Assembly: GCF_001571085.1 (NCBI RefSeq)
Contig: NZ_BCTC01000005.1
Coordinates: 1 to 64,000, forward strand
Length of the DNA: 64,000 nucleotides
From: Azohydromonas lata NBRC 102462
Lineage (GTDB): Bacteria; Pseudomonadota; Gammaproteobacteria; Burkholderiales; Burkholderiaceae_C
Direction: 5' to 3'
In this document: piece by piece, positions 16,926 through 26,132 of the stretch
Layout of the letters: each line of letters starts with the position of its first letter
How positions within the stretch are numbered: the stretch's first letter is position 1
The notes under the pieces: model-generated
Told to the model about the DNA's origin: nothing
The model's input: the letters and a program-made list of their open reading frames with translations, nothing else
The model's database searches: none
Translations under genes and position numbers: made by a program

Positions 16926-18616
16926 TGCTGCGTCGCCTGGTGCTGCGCGACTTCGTGATCGTCTCGGCGCTGGAAGTGGACTTCGATGCCGGCTTCTCCG
17001 TGCTCACCGGCGAGACCGGCGCGGGCAAATCCATCCTGATCGACGCGCTGCAGCTCGCCCTGGGCAGCCGCGGCGACGCCGGCGTGGTGCGCGAGGGCGC
17101 CTCGCGCGCCGACATCACCGCCGAGTTCGACACGCCCCCCGCCCTCTCGCCCTGGCTGGAGGAAGCCGGCTTCGACCACGACGGCTCCACCTTGCTGCTG
17201 CGCCGCACGCTGGACGCGCAAGGAAAAAGCCGCGCGTGGATCAACGGCAGCGTGGCCACCGTGGCGCAGTTGCGCGAGGCGGCGGAGCTCCTGCTCGACA
17301 TCCACGGCCAGCACGCCTGGCAAAGCCTCACCCGCCCGGCCGCCGTGCGCGCCCTGCTCGACGGTCAGGCCGGCGTGGACGGCGCCCCGCTCGCCGCGCT
17401 GTTCGCCCGCTGGCGCGACGCCCAACAGACGTTGCAGGACGCCCGCGCGCGCCAGGACAGCCTGGAGCGCGAGCGCGAGCGCCTGGCCTGGCAGATCGGC
17501 GAGCTCGACAAGCTGGCACCCGGCGAGGACGAATGGGAGCCGCTCAACGCCGAGCACGAGCGGCTGTCGCACGCCCAGTCGCTGCTCACGGCCGCGCGCA
17601 CGGCGCTGGACGCCCTCTCCGAGGCCGAGCCCAGCGCCGACGCCCTCACCAACCGAGCCATCGACGCGCTCTGCGACGTCACCCGCTACGACGCCCGCCT
17701 GGAGCCGGTGGTGGAAGTGCTGCAGGCCGCGCAGGTGCAACTGGCCGACGCGGCGCACAGCCTCAACGCCTACCTGGGCCACGCCGAGCTGGAGCCGGAA
17801 CGGCTCAACGAGCTGGACGAGCGCCTTTCGGCCTGGATGTCGCTCGCGCGCCGCTACCGCCGCCCGCCCGCCGAGCTGCCCGCGCTGCTGGCGCAGTGGC
17901 GCGCCGAGCTGAAGACGCTGGACGCCGCCACCGACCTCGACGCCCTGGAGGCCGAGGTGAAGAAGGCGCTGGAAGCCTGGCGCGTGGAAGCCCAGCGCGT
18001 GAGCGCGCTGCGCCGCACGGCCGCGCCGCAACTGGGCTCGCGCGTCACGCAGGCCATGCAGACGCTGGGCATGGCCGGCGGCCGCTTCGAAGTGGGCCTG
18101 CTGCCGCAGGAGCAGCCGCAGGCTTTCGGCCTGGAGTCGGTGGAGCTGCGCGTGGCGGGCCACGCCGGCAGCTCGCCGCGGCCGCTGGCCAAGGTGGCGT
18201 CGGGCGGCGAGCTCTCGCGCCTGGCGCTGGCCATCGCGGTGACCACGGCGCGCGAGGAAGCCGCGGGCGCGGCCACGCTGATCTTTGACGAGATCGACGC
18301 CGGCGTCGGCGGCGCCGTGGGCGACGCCGTGGGCCGGCTCATGAAGCAGCTCGGCCGCGAACGCCAAGTGCTGGCCGTGACGCACCTGGCGCAGGTGGCG
18401 GCCTGCGCCGACCACCACTTCGTGGTCAGCAAGGCCGAGCGCAAGGGCGTGACGCTCAGCGACGTGCAGTCCGTTTCCGGCGAGGCCCGCGTGGCCGAGG
18501 TCGCGCGCATGCTGGGCGGCGAACGCCTGGCCGGCACCAGCCTGGCCCACGCCCAGGCGATGCTGGACGAGGCCGCGGCCACCGCGCCGGGCCGCGAGCG
18601 GGCCAGGCCGCGATGA
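16925..18616 (+). CDS. recN: DNA repair protein RecN
   Basis: An SMC-like ATPase of double-strand break repair, 563 residues. The N-terminal ATPase half has Walker A GETGAGKS (29-36). A long coiled-coil-rich middle covers about 150-370, and the C-terminal half has the signature [12 protein letters not shown] and Walker [13 protein letters not shown]. The ATG shares one base with the nadK TGA. It overlaps rapZ by 4 nt. No LexA-type box was noticed upstream, so SOS control is not evident; it may follow nadK transcription. Confidence 0.95.
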   Translation: MLRRLVLRDFVIVSALEVDFDAGFSVLTGETGAGKSILIDALQLALGSRGDAGVVREGASRADITAEFDTPPALSPWLEEAGFDHDGSTLLLRRTLDAQGKSRAWINGSVATVAQLREAAELLLDIHGQHAWQSLTRPAAVRALLDGQAGVDGAPLAALFARWRDAQQTLQDARARQDSLERERERLAWQIGELDKLAPGEDEWEPLNAEHERLSHAQSLLTAARTALDALSEAEPSADALTNRAIDALCDVTRYDARLEPVVEVLQAAQVQLADAAHSLNAYLGHAELEPERLNELDERLSAWMSLARRYRRPPAELPALLAQWRAELKTLDAATDLDALEAEVKKALEAWRVEAQRVSALRRTAAPQLGSRVTQAMQTLGMAGGRFEVGLLPQEQPQAFGLESVELRVAGHAGSSPRPLAKVASGGELSRLALAIAVTTAREEAAGAATLIFDEIDAGVGGAVGDAVGRLMKQLGRERQVLAVTHLAQVAACADHHFVVSKAERKGVTLSDVQSVSGEARVAEVARMLGGERLAGTSLAHAQAMLDEAAATAPGRERARPR

Positions 18617-19518
18617 GCGAAGACCTCCACCCCACCACCCCCGCCCCGCGTGAGGTGGTGCTCGTCACCGGCATCTCGGGGTCGGGCAAGTCCGTGGCCC
18701 TCCACGCGCTGGAGGACGCCGGCTACTTCTGCGTGGACAACCTGCCGCCGGAGCTGCTGCCGGCCTTCCTGCACCTGCAGGCCGGGCACGACCGCCACGT
18801 GGCCGTGGCGGTGGACGTGCGCACGGCGGGCTCGCTGCCGCGCCTGGTGCCCATGCTCCCGCAACTGCGCGCCGAGGGCGTGCTGGTGCGCCCGCTGTTC
18901 CTGGACGCCACCACCAACGCGCTGCTGCGCCGCTTCTCCGAAACGCGCCGCCCCCACCCGCTGACCAAGCGCGCCGCCGACAGCGGCAAGCCCCAGCCGG
19001 CGCTGGTGGAGGCCATCGAGATCGAGCGCGAGCTGCTGGCCGGGCTGCGCGAGGTCTCCACCGTCATAGACACCAGCGAGCTGCGCCCCGCCGTGCTGCG
19101 CAGCTGGATACGCGACCTGGTGGGCGCGCGCCCGGGCTCGCTCACGCTGGTGTTCGAGTCCTTCGCCTTCAAGCACGGCGTGCCGCTGGACGCGGACTTC
19201 GTGTTCGACGTGCGCGTGCTCCCGAACCCGTACTACATCCGCGAGCTGCGGCCGCTGACCGGGCGCGACGCCCCGGTGGCCGACTACCTGCGCGCGCAAC
19301 CGGAGGCCCATGACATGCTGGAGCAGATCGCCACCTTCCTGCGCCACTGGCTGCCCGCGTTCGAGGACGACCAGCGCAGCTACCTCACCGTGGCCATCGG
19401 CTGCACGGGCGGGCAGCACCGCTCGGTCTACCTGGTGGAATCGCTGGCGCAGCGCTTTGCCAGCCACAGCACCGGCGCCGTGCTGCGCCGCCACCGCGAG
19501 CTTGACGGGCTGGCATGA
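18613..19518 (+). CDS. rapZ: RNase adapter protein RapZ (P-loop, YvcJ/YhbJ family)
   Basis: A 301-residue nucleotide-binding protein. Walker A is GISGSGKS (20-27), and the C-terminal half holds the conserved SFAFKHGVP and RVLPNPYY segments and the [14 protein letters not shown] motif. In Escherichia coli RapZ directs RNase E to the GlmZ small RNA; whether that holds in betaproteobacteria is unknown. ATGA overlaps link it to recN upstream and the LonN gene downstream. It is not next to ptsN/hprK here, its place in many proteobacteria. Confidence 0.93.
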   Translation: MSEDLHPTTPAPREVVLVTGISGSGKSVALHALEDAGYFCVDNLPPELLPAFLHLQAGHDRHVAVAVDVRTAGSLPRLVPMLPQLRAEGVLVRPLFLDATTNALLRRFSETRRPHPLTKRAADSGKPQPALVEAIEIERELLAGLREVSTVIDTSELRPAVLRSWIRDLVGARPGSLTLVFESFAFKHGVPLDADFVFDVRVLPNPYYIRELRPLTGRDAPVADYLRAQPEAHDMLEQIATFLRHWLPAFEDDQRSYLTVAIGCTGGQHRSVYLVESLAQRFASHSTGAVLRRHRELDGLA

Positions 19519-20201
19519 GCGCCGACCCTGCCGGCAACGGTCACGCCACCCGCAGCGAGGCGCCCTCGCCCGGCCCGGCCGCCCCGGCCGACCAAACCGC
19601 GCTGCCCCTGTTCCCGCTGAACACCGTGCTCTACCCGGGCGGCCTGCTGCCCTTGAAGATCTTCGAGGCGCGCTACCTGGACATGGTGGGCGAGTGCCTG
19701 CGCACCGGCAGCAGCTTCGGCGTGGTGGCCTTGCGCGAGGGGCTGGAAGTGCGCCGCCCCGGTGCCGCGGCTGAAACCTTCGAGCACGCCGGTGTGCTCG
19801 CGCGCGTGGACGACGTGGACGCGCCGCAACCCAACATCCTGCTGCTGCGCTGCAGCGGCACGCGCCGCTTCACGCTGGACGCCCCGCGCCAGGACAGCGA
19901 CGGCCTGTGGCGCGCCGACGTCCATTTCCTGCCGGAGGACGCCACCGTCCCGCCCGGCGAGGAATTCCAGGGCGCCGCCAACGCCCTGGCCCGTGCCCTG
20001 GAGGCCCTGGAGTCGCAAGGCATGCACCTGTGCGAGGGCGAGCCCAAGCTGGACGACGCCGGCTGGGTGGCCAACCGCTGGTGCGAGCTGCTGCCCCTGC
20101 CGTTGAGCGCGCGCCAGAAGCTCATGCTGCTGTCCGACCCGCTGATGCGGCTGCGCCTGGTGGACGACGTACTGCGCCAGCGCGGGCTGGTGACGGGCTG
20201 A
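19515..20201 (+). CDS. LON-substrate-binding-domain protein (no protease domain)
   Basis: A 228-residue stand-alone LonN domain, beginning at about residue 30 with the typical [26 protein letters not shown] sequence (split here as family pattern, about 31-55). No AAA or Ser-Lys protease part follows. Such small proteins are common in beta- and gammaproteobacteria with no proven function; substrate recognition or adaptor activity is inferred. The ATGA overlap with rapZ makes it the fourth gene of the nadK operon. Confidence 0.9.
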   Translation: MSADPAGNGHATRSEAPSPGPAAPADQTALPLFPLNTVLYPGGLLPLKIFEARYLDMVGECLRTGSSFGVVALREGLEVRRPGAAAETFEHAGVLARVDDVDAPQPNILLLRCSGTRRFTLDAPRQDSDGLWRADVHFLPEDATVPPGEEFQGAANALARALEALESQGMHLCEGEPKLDDAGWVANRWCELLPLPLSARQKLMLLSDPLMRLRLVDDVLRQRGLVTG

Positions 20202-20522
20202 AGGGAACGCAGGCGCCCTGCTGTCCGGGGAAAGTGCTTGTGCCCCGTCCGCCTGGTGGCAAGGGTGCCTCGCACCCTCGTCCGTCTTGTCGGGATGCTG
20301 GCGCACCGGCGTTGGCCCCGGGCCATGCCGCTCGAACGCCATACCCCGGTGTTACTGGCACGCCTGGACCGCTTGCGCCCAGGCGCCCAACGGCAGGTGT
20401 TAGACCGTCTAACACCGTGTTCAGGGGGCAGCACCATGCCGGCCGCCGCAGGACTTGCCCCCGGCCGTGTACCCCGCCTGTAGGAGGCCCGCGACCTTGG
20501 CCAGCCGCCGGCGCCGCGCCGC
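20202..20522. other. Gene-free gap between two convergent genes
   Basis: The 321 nt separate the convergent LonN and mutY genes. Reading frames here have no recognisable protein sequence. The only structure noticed is a perfect palindrome at 20396-20416, listed separately. No clear terminator with a T-run was found. Confidence 0.6.
20396..20416. promoter_or_regulatory. Perfect inverted repeat (10-bp arms, 1-nt centre)
   Basis: Arms GGTGTTAGAC (20396-20405) and GTCTAACACC (20407-20416) flank one C. The near-zero spacer favours a dimeric DNA-binding site over an RNA hairpin, which needs a loop. No regulator gene is adjacent, and both flanking genes end towards it, so its purpose is unclear. 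Confidence 0.5.
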
Positions 20523-21602
20523 TCACCCCCCGTGGCGCTCCAGCAGCTTGCGCACCGGCGCCGGTAAACCCATCTCGAAAGCCTCCTCCACCGACACCCA
20601 GCGCCCCGCGGGCAGCAGCGCCTGGGCGGCCGCGCGGGCGGCGGCGTCGCCAGCGGGCAGCTCGTGCAGCCAGGGCTGCAGCACCCAGTCGAAGTGCGTG
20701 AGGGCGTGCTCCACGGCCGGCAACGCCTCGCCCTGGCCCGGCAGCGCGGCCAGCAGGCGCTGCAGCGCGGCGGGGTCCTCGTACTCCGGCAGGCTCCACA
20801 GCCGCGCCCACACGCCGCTGTCCGGACGCTGGGTCAGCCACAGGCGGCCGTCCTGTTCCAGCCACAGCAGCGCGTGGCTGCGCTGGCCGCGCTTGAGCTT
20901 CCTGGTCTTGACGGGATAGCGCGTGGGCTCGCCCTGCGCACGGCCCACGCACGTCTGCTGCAGCGGGCACAGCAGGCAGCTCGGCTTGCGCAGCGTGCAG
21001 ACGGTGGCGCCCAGGTCCATCAGGCCCTGGGTGTAGGCCTCCATGCCGGTGGCCGGCAGCAGCGCCTCGGCGCACGCCCACAGCTCGCGCTCGGCGCTGG
21101 CCTGCGACAGGTCGGCCGAGAAACCCAGCGCACGGGTGAGCACGCGCTTGACGTTGCCGTCCAGGATGGCGGCGCGCTCGCCGAAGCAAAACGCCGCGAT
21201 CGCCGCCGCCGTGGAGCGCCCAATGCCGGGCAGCGTGGCCAGCACGGCGCTGCTGCGCGGAAAGGCGCCGCCGTGCTGCTCCATCACCGCCTGCGCGCAG
21301 CGGTGCAGGTTGCGCGCGCGGCTGTAGTAGCCCAGGCCGCTCCAGAGGGCCAGCACGTCGTCCTGCGGCGCGGCGGCCAGCGCCGCCACGTCGGGAAAGC
21401 GCGCCAGGAAGCGGTCGTAGTACGCCAGCACCGTGGACACCTGGGTCTGCTGCAGCATGATTTCCGACAGCCACACGCGGTACGGATCGCGCGTGTTCTG
21501 CCAGGGCAGGTCGTGGCGCCCATGCGTGCGCTGCCAGGCCACGACGCGTTCGGCCAGGGAAGGAGAAACGGCCTCGCCGGCCGAGAAGTCTTGGGTTCGC
21601 AT
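20523..21602 (-). CDS. mutY: A/G-specific adenine DNA glycosylase MutY
   Basis: This enzyme removes adenine mispaired with 8-oxoguanine. It has 359 residues. The catalytic Glu47 (LSEIMLQQT), helix-hairpin-helix LPGIGRSTA (124-132), catalytic Asp148 (ILDGN) and the [4Fe-4S] loop Cys202-x6-Cys209-x2-Cys212-x5-Cys218 are all present. A C-terminal NUDT1-like 8-oxoG recognition domain covers about 235-350. It lies downstream of a coiled-coil gene and close to mutM, the other arm of the GO repair system. Confidence 0.96.
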   Translation of the reverse strand: MRTQDFSAGEAVSPSLAERVVAWQRTHGRHDLPWQNTRDPYRVWLSEIMLQQTQVSTVLAYYDRFLARFPDVAALAAAPQDDVLALWSGLGYYSRARNLHRCAQAVMEQHGGAFPRSSAVLATLPGIGRSTAAAIAAFCFGERAAILDGNVKRVLTRALGFSADLSQASAERELWACAEALLPATGMEAYTQGLMDLGATVCTLRKPSCLLCPLQQTCVGRAQGEPTRYPVKTRKLKRGQRSHALLWLEQDGRLWLTQRPDSGVWARLWSLPEYEDPAALQRLLAALPGQGEALPAVEHALTHFDWVLQPWLHELPAGDAAARAAAQALLPAGRWVSVEEAFEMGLPAPVRKLLERHGG

Positions 21603-21617
21603 CGGGGAAGAAAAAGG

Positions 21618-22685
21618 TCAGGCGGCTCGCGCCTGCAGATGGGGGCTGTCGGCACCCGTCAAGAGAGCTGGGACGTTCTCCAGCCGGCCCAACAGGCGTT
21701 GGGCGTGAATGAAGCTTTCCTGCTCCAGCAGCTCCTGCGCTTCGAGCTCGCCGATGCGCTGCTGCAACTCCTCGGTGGCCAGTTGCAGGCGCTGCACGCT
21801 GTCGTGGCGGTGCTGCAGCCGCTCGCGCGAGCGCTCCAGCCGCGTCTGCGCGGGCGTCCACAGGGCGTGGCTCCAGCTCTCCAGCTCGGCGGTGGCGGCG
21901 TTGAACAGCCGCACCAGGCGTGACTGCAGCATGCGCAGCAGCCGCGTCTGGTGCTGCGGCTGCAGCAGCCGCAGCAGGTTGGTCACACCCAAGTGGCGCG
22001 TGTAGGCGCCGCTGAGCACGGTGAGCTCGTCCATGTAGGGCTGCAGCGGCGGGGGCGTCTGCGCCTGCAGCGGCAGCGAGAAGGTGGTGGCGATGGCGCC
22101 GTAGCCGGCGGCCATCACGCCGTGGATGTCGTTGCAGCGGCGCTGCGCTTGGGCCAGGCGCAACTGCAGCCGCTGGCTCAGCGCGGCAAAGGCGCGTCCC
22201 ATCAGCGCCGGGCGCTGCCAGGTGTTGCCGCTTTCCTCGCGCATGCGGCGCAGCTCGGCGTGCAGGGTTTGCGCGTGCAGCCCGGCCAGCAGCTCCTGCG
22301 CCATGCGGGCGTGGACAGCGCGCAGGGCATCGAGCCGCTCGCAGCAGTCCTGCAGTTGTTGGGTGTCGTGGTTCACGCGCTGCTGCAGCGCCAGCAGCCG
22401 CGCGGCGCTGCGCTCCTGCAGCTCGCGCAGCTCGCCCATGCGGGCGGCCAGGTCGGCCTGGTGTTCGTCCTGCAGCAGGGCCAGCCGCAGTGCCAGCGCG
22501 TGGGCCTGGAGCTGCAGCGGCTGGCCCGCCTGGTGGCGCAGCCGCAAGGCGCCGATCAGCTCGACACAGTCCTCATCGAGCAGGTCGTGCTCGCCCAGCA
22601 CCTGCGCCAGCTCGTCAGCCGGGCAGCCTGGCGGCCGAGGCCACATCGGCACCTCGGTCGAGGAAAAAAAGAGTTTGTCGAGCAT
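21618..22685 (-). CDS. Uncharacterised coiled-coil protein between mutM and mutY
   Basis: I do not recognise a family. The 355-residue protein is rich in Leu, Gln, Ala and Arg, and long heptad-like helices run over about 40-160 and 260-340. The middle contains MGRAFAALSQRLQLRLAQAQ and YMDELTVLSGAYTRHLGV. There is no signal peptide, membrane helix or P-loop. The start at 22685 (MLDKLFFSS) is the best guess; ATGs at 22646 and 22784 also fit. It lies 15 nt before mutY on the same strand, so it is probably co-transcribed with it. Confidence 0.7.
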   Translation of the reverse strand: MLDKLFFSSTEVPMWPRPPGCPADELAQVLGEHDLLDEDCVELIGALRLRHQAGQPLQLQAHALALRLALLQDEHQADLAARMGELRELQERSAARLLALQQRVNHDTQQLQDCCERLDALRAVHARMAQELLAGLHAQTLHAELRRMREESGNTWQRPALMGRAFAALSQRLQLRLAQAQRRCNDIHGVMAAGYGAIATTFSLPLQAQTPPPLQPYMDELTVLSGAYTRHLGVTNLLRLLQPQHQTRLLRMLQSRLVRLFNAATAELESWSHALWTPAQTRLERSRERLQHRHDSVQRLQLATEELQQRIGELEAQELLEQESFIHAQRLLGRLENVPALLTGADSPHLQARAA

Positions 22686-22793
22686 GTGCAAGCCAGCAGG
22701 CCGGGGATGCAAAGGCCATTGTGGCCCAGCCCCCCCGTGGACACGGGTGAGGCAAACACTTGCTGACAGGAAAGCCACAGGCACTGCGGAAAT

Positions 22794-23630
22794 TCACCGC
22801 CGCTGACACCTTGGGCAGAAAAAGGTCGAGCGTTGCGCCTGCACCAGTCGCTGCACGGGGGTGCCGCAGCGCCGGCAGTCCTGGCCTTCGCGGCCGTAGA
22901 CCCCGGCCTCGTGCTGGAAGGCGCCGCTCATGCCGTGGGCGTCGCGGAAGTCGCGCAGCGTCGAGCCGCCCAGCTCCAGCGCGCGTCCCAGGATGCGGCG
23001 CAGCGCCTGCAGCAGCTTCTCGCAGCGCGCCAGGCTCAGCGTGTTGGCGGGGGTGCGCGGGTCGATGCCGGCCTCGTAGAGCGCCTCGCAGGCGTAGATG
23101 TTGCCGGCGCCCACCACGATGTCACCGGCCAGCAGCGCGGTCTTGATGGGGACGCTGCGGCGGCTGAAGCCCTCGCGCAGCCGCGCCGCGGTGAGCGCGG
23201 GGTCGAAGGGCTCACAGCCCAGCCGCGCCAGGAGCCTGGCGGCCATGCCCGCGTCCAGCGCGGGCGACCAGACCACGGCGCCGAAGCGGCGCGGGTCGGT
23301 CAGCCGCAATGTGCCGGCGTCGGTGGCGAGGTCGAAGTGCTCGTGCTTCGTCGGCGCATGGGCTTGCTCCAGCAGGGCCAGCGAGCCCGACATGCCCAGG
23401 TGCAGCAGCAGGCCTCCCTGGGGGGCGCCGGTGCCAGCGTCCAGCAGCGGCAGCCAGATGTACTTGCCGCGCCGCTGCAGCGTGCCCACGCGCAGGCCCA
23501 CGAGCGATTGCGGCTCCACGCCCAGCGGCCAGCGCAGCGCAGCGCCCACGCGCACGGCGCGGACAATGGAACCTTCCAGCCGCGGCGCGACGCTGCGCCG
23601 CGTGACTTCGACTTCAGGCAATTCAGGCAT
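22794..23630 (-). CDS. mutM: Formamidopyrimidine-DNA glycosylase MutM (Fpg)
   Basis: A bifunctional glycosylase/AP lyase that excises 8-oxoguanine. It has 278 residues: N-terminal PELPEVE with catalytic Pro2 and Glu3, Lys56 in RRGKYIW, the helix-two-turn-helix [12 protein letters not shown], and a C-terminal zinc finger (CRRC about 250, CPRC at the end). The start at 23630 is fixed because Pro must follow the Met; longer upstream reading would bury it. It diverges from the TPR gene. Confidence 0.96.
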   Translation of the reverse strand: MPELPEVEVTRRSVAPRLEGSIVRAVRVGAALRWPLGVEPQSLVGLRVGTLQRRGKYIWLPLLDAGTGAPQGGLLLHLGMSGSLALLEQAHAPTKHEHFDLATDAGTLRLTDPRRFGAVVWSPALDAGMAARLLARLGCEPFDPALTAARLREGFSRRSVPIKTALLAGDIVVGAGNIYACEALYEAGIDPRTPANTLSLARCEKLLQALRRILGRALELGGSTLRDFRDAHGMSGAFQHEAGVYGREGQDCRRCGTPVQRLVQAQRSTFFCPRCQRR

Positions 23631-23718
23631 CGGCATGATTATCCGCAGCGCTGCCGATGGCCTCGCGGGAGTGGCGGGGTCACCGGCCACCTAGAATGAA
23701 AACGCAAAAGGAGTGCTG

Positions 23719-25560
23719 ATGGCCGGATTTGCCTCGCAATGGTTCAAGCGCCCGCTGCGCGCGCAACTGCGCGGCGTGGCCGCCGCCGCCATGCTGTGCA
23801 CCGCATACGCGGCGCAGGCCCAAACGCAGACGCCGGCGCCGGCCGAGGCCCCGGCTTCCAGCCCAAGTGCAAGCCCGGCTGCGCCGGTGCCGCAGAACTC
23901 GGCGCTGGACACGCCGCTGCTCTACCAGTTGCTGGTGGGTGAGATCGTGTTGCGCAACGGCCAGGCGGGCGACGCCTACCAGCTCTACCTGGACGCCGCG
24001 CGGCGGCTGCGCGACGAGGGGCTGTTCCGCCGCACGGTGGAGATCGCGCTGCAGGCCCGTGCGGGCGACCAGGCGCTGCAGGCCGCCAAGGCCTGGCGCC
24101 AGGCGCTGCCGCAGTCCGGCGAGGCACTGCGCTTCGAGCTGCAGTTGCTGCTGGCGCTGCACCGCGGCAACGAAGTGGCCGAGCCGCTGCGCACGCTGCT
24201 GGAGCGCAGCCCCGACGCCGAGCGCCCGGGCCTGATCGCCACGCTGCCGCGGCTGCTGCAGCGCCAGGACCAGCCGCGCGAGACGGCGCAACTGCTGGAC
24301 AACGTGCTCAAACCCTACCTGGAGCGGCCGGACACGCGCACCATCAGCCGCGTGGCCCAGGGCAGCGCCTGGTTGTCCGCGGGCGAAGCGCAACGCGCCC
24401 TGTCGCTGGCGGAACAGGCGGCGGCCGACGATCCGAACTCGCCCGCGCCGGCCCTGCTGGCGCTGGAGATGCTGCCGCGCCAGGTGGCGGCCGACGCGCT
24501 GGTGCGCCGCTACATGGAGCAGCCGCAGGCCGAGCCGGCGGTGCGGCTGTCGTATGCCCGCACCCTGAGCGCCATGCAGCGCTACGGCGAGGCGGTGCAG
24601 CAAGTCGAGCTGGTCACGCAGGCCAAGCCGGATGTGGCGCCGCCCTTCCTGATGTTGGGCGCGTTGCGGCTGGAGCTGCGCGAGCCCGCGCGCGCCGAAG
24701 TCGCGCTGCAGCGCTATCTGCAACTGGTGCGCGAACAGGGCGCCAGTGCCAACGAGGAAGGCGAGGACGAGCCCGCCGACGAGGCCCGCCAGCGCGGCGT
24801 GACGCAGGCGCAACTGCTGCTGGCCCAAGCGGCCGAGCAGCGCGGCGACATGGCGCAGGCCGAGCGCTGGCTCGCCGGCATAGACGACCCGCAGCGCCTG
24901 GTGGAAGTGCAGGCGCGCCGCGCGCTGCTGCTGGCGCACCAGGGCCGCGTGGACGAAGGCCGTGCCCTGCTGCACGCCCTGCCTGAGCGCAGCGAGGAGG
25001 AGGCGCGCGCCAAGCTCATGGCCGAGGTGCAGTGGCTGCGCGAGCTCAAGCGCTGGGACGAAACCTACAAACTGCTGGCCGCGGGCAACCAGCGCTTCAG
25101 TGCCGATCCGGACCTGCTGTACGAGCAGGCCATGGCGGCCGAGAAGCTGGATCGCGTGGACGAGATGGAGCGGCTGCTGCGCCAGGTGATCACGCTCAAG
25201 CCGGACCACCAGCACGCCTACAACGCGCTGGGCTACTCGCTGGCCGAGCGCAACCAGCGGCTGCCGGAGGCGCGGCAGCTCATCGCCAAGGCGCTGGAGC
25301 TGGCGCCGGGCGACCCCTTCATCATCGACAGCTTGGGCTGGGTCGAATTCCGCATGGGTAACACGCAGGAGGCCCTGCGGCTGCTGCAGCAGGCCTACAC
25401 GGCGCGGCCGGACATCGAAATCGCCGCGCACCTGGGTGAAGTGCTGTGGACGCTGGGCCGGCGCGACGAGGCGCTGCGCGTGTGGCGCGAAGCCCGCGGG
25501 CGCGACGGCAGCAACGAGCTGCTGCGCGCGACGCTGGCGCGATTGAAGGTCGACTTGTGA
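23719..25560 (+). CDS. Secreted tetratricopeptide-repeat protein
   Basis: A 613-residue protein with a signal peptide (about 1-36, ending AYAAQAQ), a Pro/Ala-rich linker to about residue 60, then TPR helices to the end. The best repeats are near the C-terminus (DHQHAYNALGYSLAERNQRLPEARQL, split at about 495-520, and the next repeat). It is probably periplasmic or outer-membrane-associated. AAAAGGAG precedes the ATG at 23719. The stop overlaps the GTG start of lolB, so it belongs to the lolB-ispE operon; a role in envelope assembly is inferred. Confidence 0.85.
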   Translation: MAGFASQWFKRPLRAQLRGVAAAAMLCTAYAAQAQTQTPAPAEAPASSPSASPAAPVPQNSALDTPLLYQLLVGEIVLRNGQAGDAYQLYLDAARRLRDEGLFRRTVEIALQARAGDQALQAAKAWRQALPQSGEALRFELQLLLALHRGNEVAEPLRTLLERSPDAERPGLIATLPRLLQRQDQPRETAQLLDNVLKPYLERPDTRTISRVAQGSAWLSAGEAQRALSLAEQAAADDPNSPAPALLALEMLPRQVAADALVRRYMEQPQAEPAVRLSYARTLSAMQRYGEAVQQVELVTQAKPDVAPPFLMLGALRLELREPARAEVALQRYLQLVREQGASANEEGEDEPADEARQRGVTQAQLLLAQAAEQRGDMAQAERWLAGIDDPQRLVEVQARRALLLAHQGRVDEGRALLHALPERSEEEARAKLMAEVQWLRELKRWDETYKLLAAGNQRFSADPDLLYEQAMAAEKLDRVDEMERLLRQVITLKPDHQHAYNALGYSLAERNQRLPEARQLIAKALELAPGDPFIIDSLGWVEFRMGNTQEALRLLQQAYTARPDIEIAAHLGEVLWTLGRRDEALRVWREARGRDGSNELLRATLARLKVDL

Positions 25561-26081
25561 TACGCCGGCGCCGGCTGGCCGCCGCGCTGCCGGCGGTGCT
25601 GCTGGCCGCATGCGCGCAGCCCCCGCGCGCCGTGGCGCCGGACATGGTGGCCGGCCGCCTGGCCGTGCAGGTGGACGCCTTCAACGAGGCCCCGGCGCGC
25701 AGCTTCAGCGCCGCCTTCGAGCTGCAGGGCAATGCCGAGCGCGGCCATCTGCAGCTCACCTCGCCCTTGGGCACGGTGCTGGCGCGCGCGCAGTGGATGC
25801 CGGGGCAGGCGCTGCTGCAGACCTCGCAGGGCGAAAGCCGCGACGCCAGCCTGGACGCGCTCTCGGAGCGCATGTTGGGCGAGCCCATGCCGCTGGCCGC
25901 GCTCATCGAGTGGCTGCATGGCCGACCGTGGCCCGGTGCCCCGGTGCAGCGCCTGGCCGACGGCTTCGAGCAGCTGGGCTGGCGCATCGACCTCAGCCGC
26001 TATGGCGACGGCGTGCTGCTGGCGCAGCGGTCGCAGCAGCCGGCCATAGGGGTGCGGGCGCGGCTGGATCAGAATCCCTGA
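25557..26081 (+). CDS. lolB: Outer-membrane lipoprotein assembly protein LolB
   Basis: LolB receives lipoproteins from LolA and inserts them into the outer membrane. The 174-residue protein starts at GTG (25557) inside the TPR stop (GTGA). It has a basic n-region RRRRL, a hydrophobic segment and the lipobox LLAAC. The half-barrel part contains GRLAVQVD and FELQGNAERGHLQLTSPLGT, as expected for LolB. Its place directly before ispE is conserved in proteobacteria. Confidence 0.88.
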   Translation: MIRRRRLAAALPAVLLAACAQPPRAVAPDMVAGRLAVQVDAFNEAPARSFSAAFELQGNAERGHLQLTSPLGTVLARAQWMPGQALLQTSQGESRDASLDALSERMLGEPMPLAALIEWLHGRPWPGAPVQRLADGFEQLGWRIDLSRYGDGVLLAQRSQQPAIGVRARLDQNP

Positions 26082-26132
26082 TTCATTTTTGAGTTCTTGC
26101 CGGCCTGCCCGGCGGCTTTGCCTCCATCGCCC

